In this document: piece after piece, positions 1-8,572 of the stretch
Numbering within the stretch: position 1 is the first letter of the stretch
Layout: each line of letters starts with the position of its first letter
From: Lachnospiraceae bacterium UBA3287
Lineage (GTDB): Bacteria; Bacillota; Clostridia; Lachnospirales; Lachnospiraceae
Direction: 5' to 3'
Length of the DNA: 64,000 nt
Assembly (NCBI GenBank): GCA_002362155.1
Contig: DETN01000131.1
Span: forward strand, 3,920 to 67,919
Notes under the pieces: model-generated
Told to the model about the DNA's origin: nothing
The model's database searches: none
The model's input: the letters and a program-made list of their open reading frames with translations, nothing else
Position numbers and translations under genes: made by a program

Positions 1-2234
1 CTGACAGGGATGATCTCCAGCTGGTCTTTGACCTCCTGGGCCACATCCCTCAGATCGTCCTCGTTCTCTGCCGGAATGAAGACCTTCCTGACTCCTGCCC
101 TCTGGGCCGCCATCAGCTTTTCGGGCAGGCCCCCGATGGGATTGACCCCGCCCTGGAGCGAGATCTCTCCGGTCATGGCCACTGAGGGGCTGACCGGGAT
201 CCCCGTGATCAGGGAGGAAAGGGCCGTGGTCAGGGTAATGCCGGCCGAAGGCCCGTCCTTGGGGGTGGCCCCGTCCGGTACATGGATATGGAGATCGTTC
301 TTTTCAAAGACCTCCGCCTTGTCAGGAAACATGGACTTGACCAGGCTGACGGCGATCTGGGCCGATTCCTTCATCACGTCGCCCAGCTGGCCGGTAATGG
401 TAAGGCGCCCTGTGCCCTTTGTCAGCAGGGTCTCTATATAGAGGATCTCGCCGCCCACGGCCGTCCAGGCAAGGCCTGTCACGATGCCGGGCTTTGCAGC
501 CTCCTTCACTCTGCCGTGGCGCATGGGACGGATATCCAGGAAATCCCGGAGCCTGTCCTCTGTGACCACCACGGGGCCTTCATGCCCTCTGACCAATTCC
601 ACCGCCGCGGACCGGCACAGGGTATCCATGCGCTTTTTCAGGCCTCTGACGCCGCCTTCCCTGGTATATTCGGAGATGATGGTCTCCAGGACCTGGTCGG
701 TGACGGACAGATTCTCCTCCTTGATGCCCACGGCCTTCATGGCTTTGGGCAGCAGGTGCCTTCTGGCGATCTGCAGCTTTTCCGCAGGGGTATAGCCCTG
801 GAACTGAATGACCTCCATACGGTTGAGCAGGGGCTCGGGGATCGTATCCACCGAATTGGCTGTGCAGATGAACATGACTCCCGACAGATCGTAGGGCACA
901 TTCATGTAGTGGTCGGTGAAGGTCCCGTTCTGCTCGGGATCCAGTACCTCCAGCAGGGCGCTGGCGGGATCCCCGTTATAGGATGCCCCCAGCTTGTCCA
1001 CCTCGTCCAGGACCATGACCGGATTGGAAACGCCGCTCTTGGAAATTCCGTCCATGATCCTGCCGGGCATAGCCCCGATATAAGTCCGTCTGTGGCCCCG
1101 GATATCCGCTTCGTCCCGGACGCCGCCCAGGGAGACTCTGACATACTTGCGCTGCAGGGCCCTGGCGATGCTCTGGCCGATACTGGTCTTGCCGGTACCG
1201 GGGGCGCCTACGAACAGAAGGATGGAACCTGCCTGCTGGCCCTTGAGATTCATGACTGCGATCTGCTGGATGATCCTCTTCTTGACCTTTTCCAGGCCGA
1301 AATGGTCCTCCTCCAGAATGGCTTCCGCCTCGTCCAGATCGATGTCTCTGGCCTTTTCCTTCTTCCAGGACAGGCCGGTCAGGAAATCCAGGTAGTCATA
1401 GAGCATGCCGTACTCGGCGCTGTTCTGGCCTTCCTGCTTGAGGCGGTTCATGACCTTGTCGGCTTCCTTCCTGGCCGTTTCGTTCATGCCCGATTCCTCG
1501 ATTTTGATCTCCAGCTTCCGAAGATCCGTCACGTTCTCGGGATGCATGTCGTCCAGCTGCTTCTGCAGATATTCGATCTGCTTTTTGATGGCGGATTCCC
1601 GGTAGATCTTCTGATAGTCCTCCTCCTGGGCGGTGGAGGCCTCGTTCTGGATCCGGTTCATCTCCAGATTCTCGTAGATCATGCGTTCCATCATGTCGGT
1701 CCGCTTTGCCAGGGAATCCTCCGCGATGACATCGTATTTCTCCTGGGGAGAATTCATCATCCAGGGAGACATGGCCGCTGCCGCTTCCCCGATGGTGGTC
1801 CACTGGGCGATCATGCCCTGCATGGCCTGGCCCCACTGGTAGCCCCGGGTGAACTGGGTCAGAGAGTTTTTGATCTCCCTGATCCTTTCCGCGTAGCCTG
1901 CCCTGTCCAGGTCGTCGATGTCGGCCCTCCTGGAAATGGACAGATCGATGCTGTGGTCCTTGTAGACCACCACCGAATTGACGTTGATCCTGTTTTTGAT
2001 CCGGATCACGATGTAGCCGTCCTCGTTCACGTCGGTGATAACGCCGGCCAGACCGATCTTCCGGAAGCTGTCGTTGGTCAGATCTTCCCTGGCCTGCTCT
2101 TCTTTCAGATAGATCAGGTAGACCTTTTCTTCTCTGACAGGGCTCTTGCCCGTCATGTTCTGATAATAGGCAGTCTGGATATAGACGTTGGAATCCGGGA
2201 CCGCCAGTATATTGTAAATGGGTAATGCTGCCAT
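1..2234 (-). CDS. lon: ATP-dependent protease Lon (LonA type), 3' end cut by window edge
   Basis: LonA is a soluble ATP-driven serine protease that degrades misfolded and some regulatory proteins. The 744 residues visible here carry an N-terminal substrate-binding region with a helical stretch (about 190-260), an AAA+ module with Walker A GAPGTGKTS near residue 343 and Walker B VMVLDEVDKL, and a C-terminal S16 protease domain. The catalytic serine is in PKDGPSAG (S663) and the lysine in GGLPEKLMAA (K706). Only the last few dozen codons are missing at the window edge. The ATG at 2234 gives a normal N-terminus. A CIRCE element lies about 110 bases upstream, so heat-shock control by HrcA is likely. 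A long plus-strand open frame over this gene is an antisense shadow. Confidence 0.97.
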   Translation of the reverse strand, partial: MAALPIYNILAVPDSNVYIQTAYYQNMTGKSPVREEKVYLIYLKEEQAREDLTNDSFRKIGLAGVITDVNEDGYIVIRIKNRINVNSVVVYKDHSIDLSISRRADIDDLDRAGYAERIREIKNSLTQFTRGYQWGQAMQGMIAQWTTIGEAAAAMSPWMMNSPQEKYDVIAEDSLAKRTDMMERMIYENLEMNRIQNEASTAQEEDYQKIYRESAIKKQIEYLQKQLDDMHPENVTDLRKLEIKIEESGMNETARKEADKVMNRLKQEGQNSAEYGMLYDYLDFLTGLSWKKEKARDIDLDEAEAILEEDHFGLEKVKKRIIQQIAVMNLKGQQAGSILLFVGAPGTGKTSIGQSIARALQRKYVRVSLGGVRDEADIRGHRRTYIGAMPGRIMDGISKSGVSNPVMVLDEVDKLGASYNGDPASALLEVLDPEQNGTFTDHYMNVPYDLSGVMFICTANSVDTIPEPLLNRMEVIQFQGYTPAEKLQIARRHLLPKAMKAVGIKEENLSVTDQVLETIISEYTREGGVRGLKKRMDTLCRSAAVELVRGHEGPVVVTEDRLRDFLDIRPMRHGRVKEAAKPGIVTGLAWTAVGGEILYIETLLTKGTGRLTITGQLGDVMKESAQIAVSLVKSMFPDKAEVFEKNDLHIHVPDGATPKDGPSAGITLTTALSSLITGIPVSPSVAMTGEISLQGGVNPIGGLPEKLMAAQRAGVRKVFIPAENEDDLRDVAQEVKDQLEIIPV

Positions 2235-2344
2235 AGCTTTGCTCCTTTTTTTTATCTGGGTCCGGGCCGCGGGGCCCGGAAATGCCTTAACAAATGAAAA
2301 GGCGGCGTTTCTGAGGAGGATTATAGCACCTGTTTTCCGGTTTG

Positions 2345-2371
2345 TCAGCACTCTTTATTAAAGAGTGCTAA
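2345..2371 (-). promoter_or_regulatory. CIRCE operator (HrcA site) upstream of lon
   Basis: An inverted repeat with 9-bp arms and a 9-bp spacer: TCAGCACTC (2345-2353), spacer 2354-2362, GAGTGCTAA (2363-2371). This matches the CIRCE consensus TTAGCACTC-N9-GAGTGCTAA with one mismatch. On the minus strand it lies just after a possible promoter (TACAAT, with TTGAGG 15 bases upstream), as expected for an HrcA repressor site acting on lon. The site is seen directly; HrcA binding is inferred. Confidence 0.93.
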
Positions 2372-2427
2372 TTAAATTGTAAAAAATTTATTAATCCTCA
2401 ATCGAACCGCTCCAAAAGGAAGGTATC

Positions 2428-2466
2428 ATAAAAAGCCGGAGCGGCAGCAGATGCTGCCGGTCCGGC
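2428..2466 (-). terminator. Intrinsic terminator after the 2506-3348 lipoprotein gene
   Basis: A GC-rich stem (2435-2466; arms pair GCCGGA-GCGGCAGCA with TGCTGCC-GGTCCGGC), followed on the minus strand by TTTTTAT. It lies 40 bases past the stop of the upstream minus-strand gene and before the lon promoter region. Confidence 0.8.
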
Positions 2467-2505
2467 CCTGGTTCTTTCTTTTTGGAACGGTCCAGCCTGA
2501 GCGCT

Positions 2506-3348
2506 TTATTCCATGGCGCTCATGGCGTTCTCGTAATACAGAGGCTCTCCTCCGTCCACTCTCACCTGCATGCCTTCTCCCTCCGGAAGAATGACCACCG
2601 GGACGGTCTCATCGTTTTCTCCCTGCAGATCACCGTTTAATCCTTCGCCAAAATCCGTCAGGGTGCCTTCATAGTAGGCTCCGCCGATCAGGACTTCCAC
2701 GAAAAAGCCCCCTTCCTCTTCCATGATGGTCAGGGTATCGTCTTCTTCATTGACATAGTAGCCGTCATAGCCGCTGCCCTCTCCATCCTTTACAAAGAAA
2801 TGGTCCTCATAATCGTTGGCGGAATCCTTCCAGAGGAGTCTGTCTCCCACCTTGCTTAAGGATCCGTCGGTGGTCGTCTCGTCTTCTTCGGAATCGGTGC
2901 CGTCTTCCCTTGCCACATGGAGATACTGCTTTGCGCTGTCATAGGTCAGGCTGCCGGAAACAGGATCGAAGGTGCCTGTGATCTCCCAGACAGCTGTCTC
3001 GAAGGCGCTGCCGCCCCAGTAGATCACTGCCGTGCAGGACCCGTCCTCGTTCATGCTGATCTCCATCTGGGCGCGCCCGCTGGTCTCATCCTGCCAGCTG
3101 CCCTCCAGATCCATCTCTCCGGTGACCTGATCCAGGAAATCGTCCTCCATGGCCTGGGCGTCGGACAGCATGTCTTCCGCCATCTGGTCCGCCTGGCCGG
3201 CCAGTTCTTCGCCCATGGCGTCCTGCTCTTCTTCCGTCATCTGTTCATTTCCGGCATCACTTTGCCCTGCGGGCTTTGCCGCGCCGCAGGCGGTCACTGC
3301 CGCCATAGCGACTGCCATAAGGCAGGCTGCGAATACTTTCTTTTTCAT
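2506..3348 (-). CDS. Acidic secreted lipoprotein of unknown function
   Basis: A 280-residue protein with a lipoprotein signal peptide (MKKK start, hydrophobic core, lipobox VTAC with the acylated Cys near residue 21). The mature part is very acidic. It opens with a Gln/Glu/Asp-rich linker (about 30-80), then a beta-rich domain with repeated short patterns such as GSWQDETSG and GTLTDFGEG that look like lipocalin or META-type strands. I recognise no catalytic motif. It is probably anchored to the outer face of the membrane. A hairpin terminator follows, so it is likely monocistronic. The function is unknown. Confidence 0.75.
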   Translation of the reverse strand: MKKKVFAACLMAVAMAAVTACGAAKPAGQSDAGNEQMTEEEQDAMGEELAGQADQMAEDMLSDAQAMEDDFLDQVTGEMDLEGSWQDETSGRAQMEISMNEDGSCTAVIYWGGSAFETAVWEITGTFDPVSGSLTYDSAKQYLHVAREDGTDSEEDETTTDGSLSKVGDRLLWKDSANDYEDHFFVKDGEGSGYDGYYVNEEDDTLTIMEEEGGFFVEVLIGGAYYEGTLTDFGEGLNGDLQGENDETVPVVILPEGEGMQVRVDGGEPLYYENAMSAME

Positions 3349-3551
3349 AATATCTTCTCCTTATACGATTCATCCTTGAAGTCTGCCTTTGTGCAGGCAG
3401 GACCTTCCGGCAGACAGCTAAGGAATTATTAAGATTTTTATTTCTTCTTTCCTTTCGCTTCTGTTTTATAGTTATAGCAGGCAGGGTCCTGTCCTGCACG
3501 GCAGGACCTGTTAAGGACCTGTTAAAGACATCCTGCTGCGCAAAAATAAGG

Positions 3552-3604
3552 TTGACAGATTTCCTTTTAATTGTTAACATCATTGTCGCCGCATGGTTGA
3601 CAAT
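3552..3604 (+). promoter_or_regulatory. Promoter and BirA-type biotin operator of bioY
   Basis: A -35 TTGACA (3552-3557) lies 17 bases from a -10-like TAACAT (3575-3580). An inverted repeat, ATTGTTAAC (3570-3578) and GTTGACAAT (3596-3604) with a 17-base spacer, overlaps the -10. The arms match the BirA box known in Firmicutes biotin genes (TTGTTAAC...GTTAACAA) with one mismatch. Binding of biotinyl-AMP-loaded BirA would block the -10, so bioY should be repressed when biotin is plentiful. Confidence 0.85.
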
Positions 3605-3624
3605 AAAGAAAGGAATCTGTATCA

Positions 3625-4167
3625 TTGAAAACAAAAGATATGGTCCTGTGCGCTCTGTGCGCAGCCCTCACCTGTATACTGGCCCCCGTTTCCATCCCCA
3701 CGCCGGGAGGAGTGCCCGTCTCTCTGGCGACCTTTACCGTCATGCTCTCCGGCCTTCTGCTGGGAGAAAAACTGGGGACCCTCAGCCAGCTGATCTACAT
3801 TCTTCTGGGATCCGCAGGCCTTCCCGTTTTTGCCGGCTGGACCGGCGGCATCGGCCTGGTCCTGGGCATGACCGGCGGCTATATCATCGGCTACCTTTTC
3901 CTGGCCTTCTTTACCGGCCTCTTCTACTTCCGCATAGGGAAAAAGAAGACCGGGACCGCAAGATACTTCTGGATGGTCCTGGGCATGGCAGCAGGGACCC
4001 TGGTCCTCTACGCCTTCGGTACTATCTGGTTCATGCATGTCACTGGCATGGATCTGACCGCCTCCCTGGCGGCCTGTGTTGTGCCCTTCCTGCCAGGAGA
4101 CGCTGTCAAGATCGCAGCCGCGGCGGCTCTTACCGGCCAGATTGAAAAGGCTCTGTCCCATGTATAA
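3625..4167 (+). CDS. bioY: Biotin ECF transporter S component BioY
   Basis: A 180-residue integral membrane protein with about six hydrophobic segments. It carries the BioY landmarks: an N-terminal TPVSIPTPGG-like turn (here APVSIPTPGGVPVSLATF), the Gly-rich GGYIIGYLFLAFF segment, and a C-terminal FLPGDAVKIAAAAAL. It binds biotin and works with a shared EcfAA'T module not encoded here. The start is a TTG at 3625, 11 bases after AAAGAAAGG; the next ATG is five codons in. A BirA-type operator upstream supports the assignment. The stop overlaps the DUF1284 start, so the two genes are translationally coupled. Confidence 0.93.
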   Translation: MKTKDMVLCALCAALTCILAPVSIPTPGGVPVSLATFTVMLSGLLLGEKLGTLSQLIYILLGSAGLPVFAGWTGGIGLVLGMTGGYIIGYLFLAFFTGLFYFRIGKKKTGTARYFWMVLGMAAGTLVLYAFGTIWFMHVTGMDLTASLAACVVPFLPGDAVKIAAAAALTGQIEKALSHV

Positions 4168-4558
4168 GGAAGATCCTCTTCCCCTCCGCCCCCACCACAG
4201 TCTCTGCTTCCAGAACTTTGCGGGCGAAGGCTACAGCGGCGGTTTTACCCTTTCCCTTGCCCGGATCCGGGACAGCCTCATGCAGGATCCGGAAAGGAAA
4301 GTCCGCCTGACGACGGGCCCCGACAGGGTCTGCGGCGCCTGTCCCCATCTCATGGGAAATGCCTGCAGTTCCCCAAAGCCTTCTCTCTTCGACCAGAAGG
4401 TCCTTGCCCTGACCGGTCTTGCGCCGGGACAGGTCCTGTCCTTTAAAGAACTCCTCGCCCTGACCCGGCCCCTGAACAGGGACCGCCTGGAAGAATGCTG
4501 TCCGGGCTGTCAGTGGCTTCCTCTCTGCCTTTCCCTGCAGGGAAAGACAATGAATTAA
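4160..4558 (+). CDS. DUF1284 cysteine-rich (putative Fe-S) protein
   Basis: A 132-residue soluble protein beginning LRPHHSLCFQNFAGEGYSGGF, the usual start of the DUF1284 family. Conserved-looking cysteines occur in CGACPHLMGNAC and near the C-terminus in CCPGCQWLPLC, so a metal or iron-sulfur centre is likely. The ATG at 4160 lies inside the end of bioY (8-bp overlap), so it is co-expressed with the biotin transporter and falls under the same BirA operator. A role connected with biotin or Fe-S clusters (biotin synthase needs them) is only inference. The family function is unknown to me. Confidence 0.85.
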   Translation: MYKEDPLPLRPHHSLCFQNFAGEGYSGGFTLSLARIRDSLMQDPERKVRLTTGPDRVCGACPHLMGNACSSPKPSLFDQKVLALTGLAPGQVLSFKELLALTRPLNRDRLEECCPGCQWLPLCLSLQGKTMN

Positions 4559-4585
4559 GGCTTTTCCGGGCCCTCCCCAGAAAGC

Positions 4586-4633
4586 AGCCGCCCTGTCCGC
4601 GTACCTTTACGGTACCCGGACAGGGCGGCTTTT
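4586..4633 (+). terminator. Intrinsic terminator between DUF1284 gene and metY
   Basis: A perfect 14-bp stem (4586-4599 with 4617-4630) continues through CGTACC/GGTACC around a short loop, followed by TTTT. It lies between converging genes and could also stop metY transcripts. Confidence 0.85.
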
Positions 4634-4667
4634 ATGTCTGTTCAGTTCTCTGCTGTATCCGGGAGCA

Positions 4668-5954
4668 TCAGCCTATGGCTTCCAGCGCCTGCTTCAGATC
4701 GGCGATCAGGTCTTCCTTGTCTTCCAGGCCGCAGGACATGCGGATCAGGCCGGCAGGGACCCCTGCTTCCACCAGCTGCTCTTCGGTCAGCTGACGGTGG
4801 GTGGAGGTAGCGGGATTGAGGCAGCAGGTCCTTGCATCCGCCACATGGGTCTCGATGGCCGCCAGCTTCAGGTTTTTCATGAACTTCTCGGCAGCGGGCC
4901 TTCCGCCCTTAAGTTCGAAGGAAACGACGCCGCAGCCGCCGTTCGGCATATATTTTTTCGCTATGTCATAGTATTTGCTGCCGGGAAGACCGGAATAGTT
5001 GACATAGGTGACCTGGGGCTGGGCCTGCAGGAATTCAGCCACGGCCTGGCCGTTTTCCACGTGTCTGGGCATACGGACATGGAGAGATTCCAGGCCCAGA
5101 TTCAGATAGAAGGCGCTCTGGGGAGACTGGATGGAGCCCAGGTCTCTCATGAGCTGGCTGGTGGCCTTGGTGATGAAGGCGCCGCCCTGGCCGAACTTCT
5201 CTGCATAGACGATGCCGTGATAGGATTCGTCAGGGGTGCACAGGCCGGGATACTTGTCCGCATGGGCCATCCAGTCGAAATTGCCGCTGTCTACGATGGC
5301 GCCGCCCACGGCGACTCCGTGGCCGTCCATGTATTTGGTGGTGGAATGGGTCACGATATCGGCGCCCCATTCGATGGGCCTGCAGTTCACGGGCGTGGGG
5401 AAGGTGTTGTCCACAATCAGGGGAACGCCGTGGGCGTGGGCCACTCTGGCGAACTTCTCGATATCCAGCACCGTCAGGGCCGGATTGGCGATGGTCTCGC
5501 CGAACATGGCTCTGGTATTGTCACGGAAGGCGGCGCCCAGCTCCTCCTCGCTGGCGTCCGGAGATACGAAGGTCACGTCGATGCCCATCTTTTTCATGGT
5601 CACGGAGATCAGGTTGAAGGTACCGCCGTAGATGGAGGAGGAAGCCACGATGTGGCTGCCGGTCTCGCAGATATTGAAGAGGGCAAAGAAGTTGGCCGCC
5701 TGTCCGGAACCGGTCAGCATGCCGGCCGTGCCGCCCTCCATGGCCGCGATCTTGGCCGCCACCATGTCGCAGGTGGGGTTCTGCAGTCTGGAATAGAAAT
5801 ATCCGGATGCCTCCAGGTCGAAGAGGGCGCCCATGTCTTCGCTGGTATCATATTTAAAGGTGGTGGACTGGATGATGGGGATCTGTCTGGGCCCGCCGTT
5901 CTCGGGAGTATAGCCAGCCTGCACGCATTTGGTATTGATCTTGTAATCGCTCAT
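4668..5954 (-). CDS. metY: O-acetylhomoserine sulfhydrylase (PLP enzyme, MetY type)
   Basis: A 428-residue PLP-dependent enzyme of the Cys/Met metabolism family, expected to make homocysteine from O-acetylhomoserine and sulfide in the cytosol. Visible signatures are SSIYGGTFNL, the PLP-phosphate region with YSRLQNPT near residue 55, VDNTFPTP, and the Schiff-base lysine in THSTTKYMDGHG. The length and the TTKYMDGHG motif fit MetY better than MetB/MetC. The ATG at 5954 is preceded by AGGAGG at ideal distance; an in-frame upstream start would run through a terminator-like hairpin and was rejected. MmuM at 34.9 kb uses the homocysteine product. Confidence 0.92.
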   Translation of the reverse strand: MSDYKINTKCVQAGYTPENGGPRQIPIIQSTTFKYDTSEDMGALFDLEASGYFYSRLQNPTCDMVAAKIAAMEGGTAGMLTGSGQAANFFALFNICETGSHIVASSSIYGGTFNLISVTMKKMGIDVTFVSPDASEEELGAAFRDNTRAMFGETIANPALTVLDIEKFARVAHAHGVPLIVDNTFPTPVNCRPIEWGADIVTHSTTKYMDGHGVAVGGAIVDSGNFDWMAHADKYPGLCTPDESYHGIVYAEKFGQGGAFITKATSQLMRDLGSIQSPQSAFYLNLGLESLHVRMPRHVENGQAVAEFLQAQPQVTYVNYSGLPGSKYYDIAKKYMPNGGCGVVSFELKGGRPAAEKFMKNLKLAAIETHVADARTCCLNPATSTHRQLTEEQLVEAGVPAGLIRMSCGLEDKEDLIADLKQALEAIG

Positions 5955-5970
5955 GATATCCTCCTTGCAT

Positions 5971-6023
5971 AAAAAAGATGCGGGGGCAGGGGGAAGGTCC
6001 CCGGGCCCACGCATCCTATTATA
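5971..6023 (-). terminator. Terminator hairpin directly in front of metY, with a TATAAT just upstream
   Basis: On the minus strand a TGtTATAAT extended -10-like element (6018-6026) is followed at once by a strong hairpin: GATGCG/CGCATC arms at 6010-6015 and 5977-5982, with inner GGGC/GCCC and GGGG/CCCC pairs. TTTTTT follows, then AGGAGG and the metY ATG. It may simply terminate the repeat-protein gene that ends at 6069. However, no room for a promoter remains between it and metY, so metY must be reached through it. Attenuation is possible. Confidence 0.7.
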
Positions 6024-6068
6024 ACAGGTCTTTTACGATTTAGTGCATAAAATTGCAGTCCGTGTTTT

Positions 6069-8435
6069 TTACTCTTTCAGCCGGCCCCGGGCGTCAAAAA
6101 TATAGACGGTCCCGTCTACGGTCCTTTTTCCGGTATAGGCTCTGCCGTTTTTGCCGAAATAGTATTTCCTTCCGTCCGTTTCCACCCAGGAAGAGACCGC
6201 CCTTACGCCGTCTTCTCCCAGGTAATAGGTATGGCTCCCGATCTTTACAAGGCCCGTCTGCAGGGCGCCGTCCTCTCCCAGGTAGCGGGTCCCGTCCTCC
6301 AGCTTCAGCCAGCCGGTCAGAAGGACTCCGTCCTGATCAAAGAAATATGTCTTTCCTTCTATGGTCTGGCGGCCCGTGACGGCCCTGTAGTCGGATCCGA
6401 AATAATATCTTTTTCCTCCCGCGCTCCGCCAGCCGTTCCGCAGGCGGCCGCTTGCGGCCGTATAGTAGATCTTTCCGTCCAGGCTGTGAATGCCTTCCTT
6501 AATCAGGCCGTCTTCCCCCGCCAGGCATTGCTTTGATCCCGCGCTGAAAAAGCCTGTCTTCAGTTTTCCGTCGGTGCCCAGATAATATCTGCCGCCCCCG
6601 ATGGTCTGCAGTCCCGTAAGAAGAATGCCTTTTTTGTCGAAGTAATATCTTTCTCCGTCAATGGTCCTCCAGCCGGTCAGGGCCCTGCCTTTTTCGGACA
6701 GGCAGTAGCGGCCTTCGCCGATGGTCTGCCAGCCCGTCAGGGCTTTTCCGTCGGGGCCGAAATAATAGCGGCCCTTTCCGATGGTCTGCCAGCCGGTCTG
6801 CATCTTTCCGGCGGGACGGGTGCTTTTTTTGAAGAAATATACACCGTCCTCCAGGGTCAGAAGGCCGGTCTGCCGCCTGCCGTCGGGGCCGAAGTAATAA
6901 TAATGGGAGCCCAGCCTGCGGATGCCCACCAGCATGGTGCCCTCCCGGCCTTCGCCGTTGCTGAAATAGTAGCGGCCCCCGTCGATGGTCCTCCAGCCTT
7001 TTCTCATAGAGCCGCTGCTTCCCAGGTAATAGGTATCGCCGTTCAGGTGCAGGAACCCGGTCTGCATGGCCCCGGTCTCATCGAAATAATAGGTCTTTCC
7101 GCCCAGGGTCTGCCAGTGCGTCCGCATGACCCCGGCCCCGGTAAAGCAGTACTTCTTACCCCCGATGGTCTTCCAGCCGGTCTGCATGATCCCCTTCCTG
7201 TTAAAGTAGTAGGTCTTGCCCCCGATGGTCTGAAAGCCCGTCGCCTTCTCGCCGTCTATGTAATAGGATCTGCCCTCCGGGGAAGAGGCCCAGCCGTTTC
7301 TGCCGGTCTCCTCTCCCTCCTCCGCCTTCTTGAAAACGGCCTTTACAGTGACCCCTCTGCCCCATTTGAGGGCGGGCATCTTAAAGGAGTTCTTTTCGCT
7401 CAGAGTGATATAGGTGCCGGTCTGGTTGTTGCGGACCCTGAGAGAATCCAGCACATAGCCCTCGTCCGGCCGGGCCTCCACAGTGATCCTGGTCCCGATG
7501 ATGGCCGTATCCGTGATCAGAGCCGGGGCGTTCTGTATGGATACCCCGCCTTTTCCGGTGATCTGGTATTTCACGTCCCTGGATTTCTGGATCAGGGCCG
7601 GCTGGTAGGGCCTCATGGCGCCCCGGTGCATATCTTTGGTGGGCCTGTAGATCATGGTATATCTGGGAAGGCTGGCCCTGCCGTCATAGTGCAGGTTCTT
7701 ATAGCGCTTCAGGCATACCTCGTCGATATCGTCGACGGCGGGATTATCGCCGGGATATTTGTCCCTGCAGCCCTCTCTTCCGTGGGCGCCCACGGTCACA
7801 TAGGAATTCCTTCCGGCCTCCACCACCACTTCCGCATGGTAGTAAAGGCCTTTCTTTTTCATTTCGGAATAGGCGCTCTCGTCGTCCTCAAAGCGTTCAT
7901 CCAGCTTCTTGGTGAAGATCCAGATGATATCCCCCACCTGCAGATCCCTCATTTTCGTAGAGGAGGTGATAGGGATGGCCTGAAAGCCTGCCTTGGTCAT
8001 GAGCCTTTTGGAATACATGGTCTCGGCGCAGAAATTGTTCCGGACATTCTGGATCCTGGACTTGGCCGCCGCTATATCATCGTCCCTGGCAATATTGATG
8101 TACTGGGGGACGTTGTAGCCCGTGCAGTAAAGAGCGTAGTAGATCAGGGTGGAGCATACCACGTCCAGCTCAGAGCCGTTCCCTTTGCCCTTCACTTCCT
8201 CATAGGTGCCGTAGCCGTGGATCTGGTCCTGTGCGAAATCCAGGAGCCAGGCCACATAGGGCACGTCCGGATACTGGGCGTACAGGTCCTGCCCGTAGCT
8301 GTAGCGCATGGAACTGTAGGACGTTTTATAGGTGCTCTCCGCTTCCGTTCCCATGGGGACCGAAAGCAGCAAAAAGACCAGGACCAGGAAAAGCGCAGTG
8401 CGCGCCGCCGGCCTTCGCCTGTCAGAAAATATCAT
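6069..8435 (-). CDS. Secreted protein with NlpC/P60-like region and about 20 cell-wall/glucan-binding repeats
   Basis: A 788-residue exported protein. A signal peptide (Arg-rich start, long hydrophobic run, cut near GTEAES) is followed by a domain of about 250 residues. That domain has a Cys in VVCSTLIYYALY and a His in YYHAEVVVEA, arranged like a permuted NlpC/P60 or CHAP Cys-His hydrolase, preceded by an SH3-like GDIIWIF strand. A linker follows, then about 20 tandem 20-residue CW_binding_1 repeats such as GWQTIGGKTYYF to the C-terminus. These bind choline, teichoic acid or glucan in other proteins. The start at 8435 was chosen for its AGAGG site; an earlier in-frame ATG lacks one. Cell-wall hydrolase or adhesin is likely. 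Confidence 0.83.
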   Translation of the reverse strand: MIFSDRRRPAARTALFLVLVFLLLSVPMGTEAESTYKTSYSSMRYSYGQDLYAQYPDVPYVAWLLDFAQDQIHGYGTYEEVKGKGNGSELDVVCSTLIYYALYCTGYNVPQYINIARDDDIAAAKSRIQNVRNNFCAETMYSKRLMTKAGFQAIPITSSTKMRDLQVGDIIWIFTKKLDERFEDDESAYSEMKKKGLYYHAEVVVEAGRNSYVTVGAHGREGCRDKYPGDNPAVDDIDEVCLKRYKNLHYDGRASLPRYTMIYRPTKDMHRGAMRPYQPALIQKSRDVKYQITGKGGVSIQNAPALITDTAIIGTRITVEARPDEGYVLDSLRVRNNQTGTYITLSEKNSFKMPALKWGRGVTVKAVFKKAEEGEETGRNGWASSPEGRSYYIDGEKATGFQTIGGKTYYFNRKGIMQTGWKTIGGKKYCFTGAGVMRTHWQTLGGKTYYFDETGAMQTGFLHLNGDTYYLGSSGSMRKGWRTIDGGRYYFSNGEGREGTMLVGIRRLGSHYYYFGPDGRRQTGLLTLEDGVYFFKKSTRPAGKMQTGWQTIGKGRYYFGPDGKALTGWQTIGEGRYCLSEKGRALTGWRTIDGERYYFDKKGILLTGLQTIGGGRYYLGTDGKLKTGFFSAGSKQCLAGEDGLIKEGIHSLDGKIYYTAASGRLRNGWRSAGGKRYYFGSDYRAVTGRQTIEGKTYFFDQDGVLLTGWLKLEDGTRYLGEDGALQTGLVKIGSHTYYLGEDGVRAVSSWVETDGRKYYFGKNGRAYTGKRTVDGTVYIFDARGRLKE

Positions 8436-8572
8436 AAGCAGCCTCTTTCTTAATAAGATCCGCGGTCTTCCCGCATATGGATCAGACATACAAAATGCAG
8501 AAGAAAGGGAAAGCCCCCGGGCGTCAGAAAGTGCATCTGCCGCTTAAGGCTCTCCTTTTTCAGGCCTCTTTT

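Noticed and set aside
282..2225. Long plus-strand open frame (647 codons) at the left end
   Set aside because: It is exactly antisense to lon, whose protein motifs are complete on the minus strand; GC-rich third positions create such shadows.
4797..5972. Plus-strand open frame of 391 codons
   Set aside because: Antisense shadow of metY; the product has no recognisable domain.
5971..6060. SAM or T-box riboswitch in front of metY
   Set aside because: The leader is too short and holds only one terminator-like hairpin; no conserved SAM or T-box motifs were found.
6100..7300. DNA tandem repeat array
   Set aside because: The repetition is coding: 20-residue cell-wall-binding motifs in one protein.
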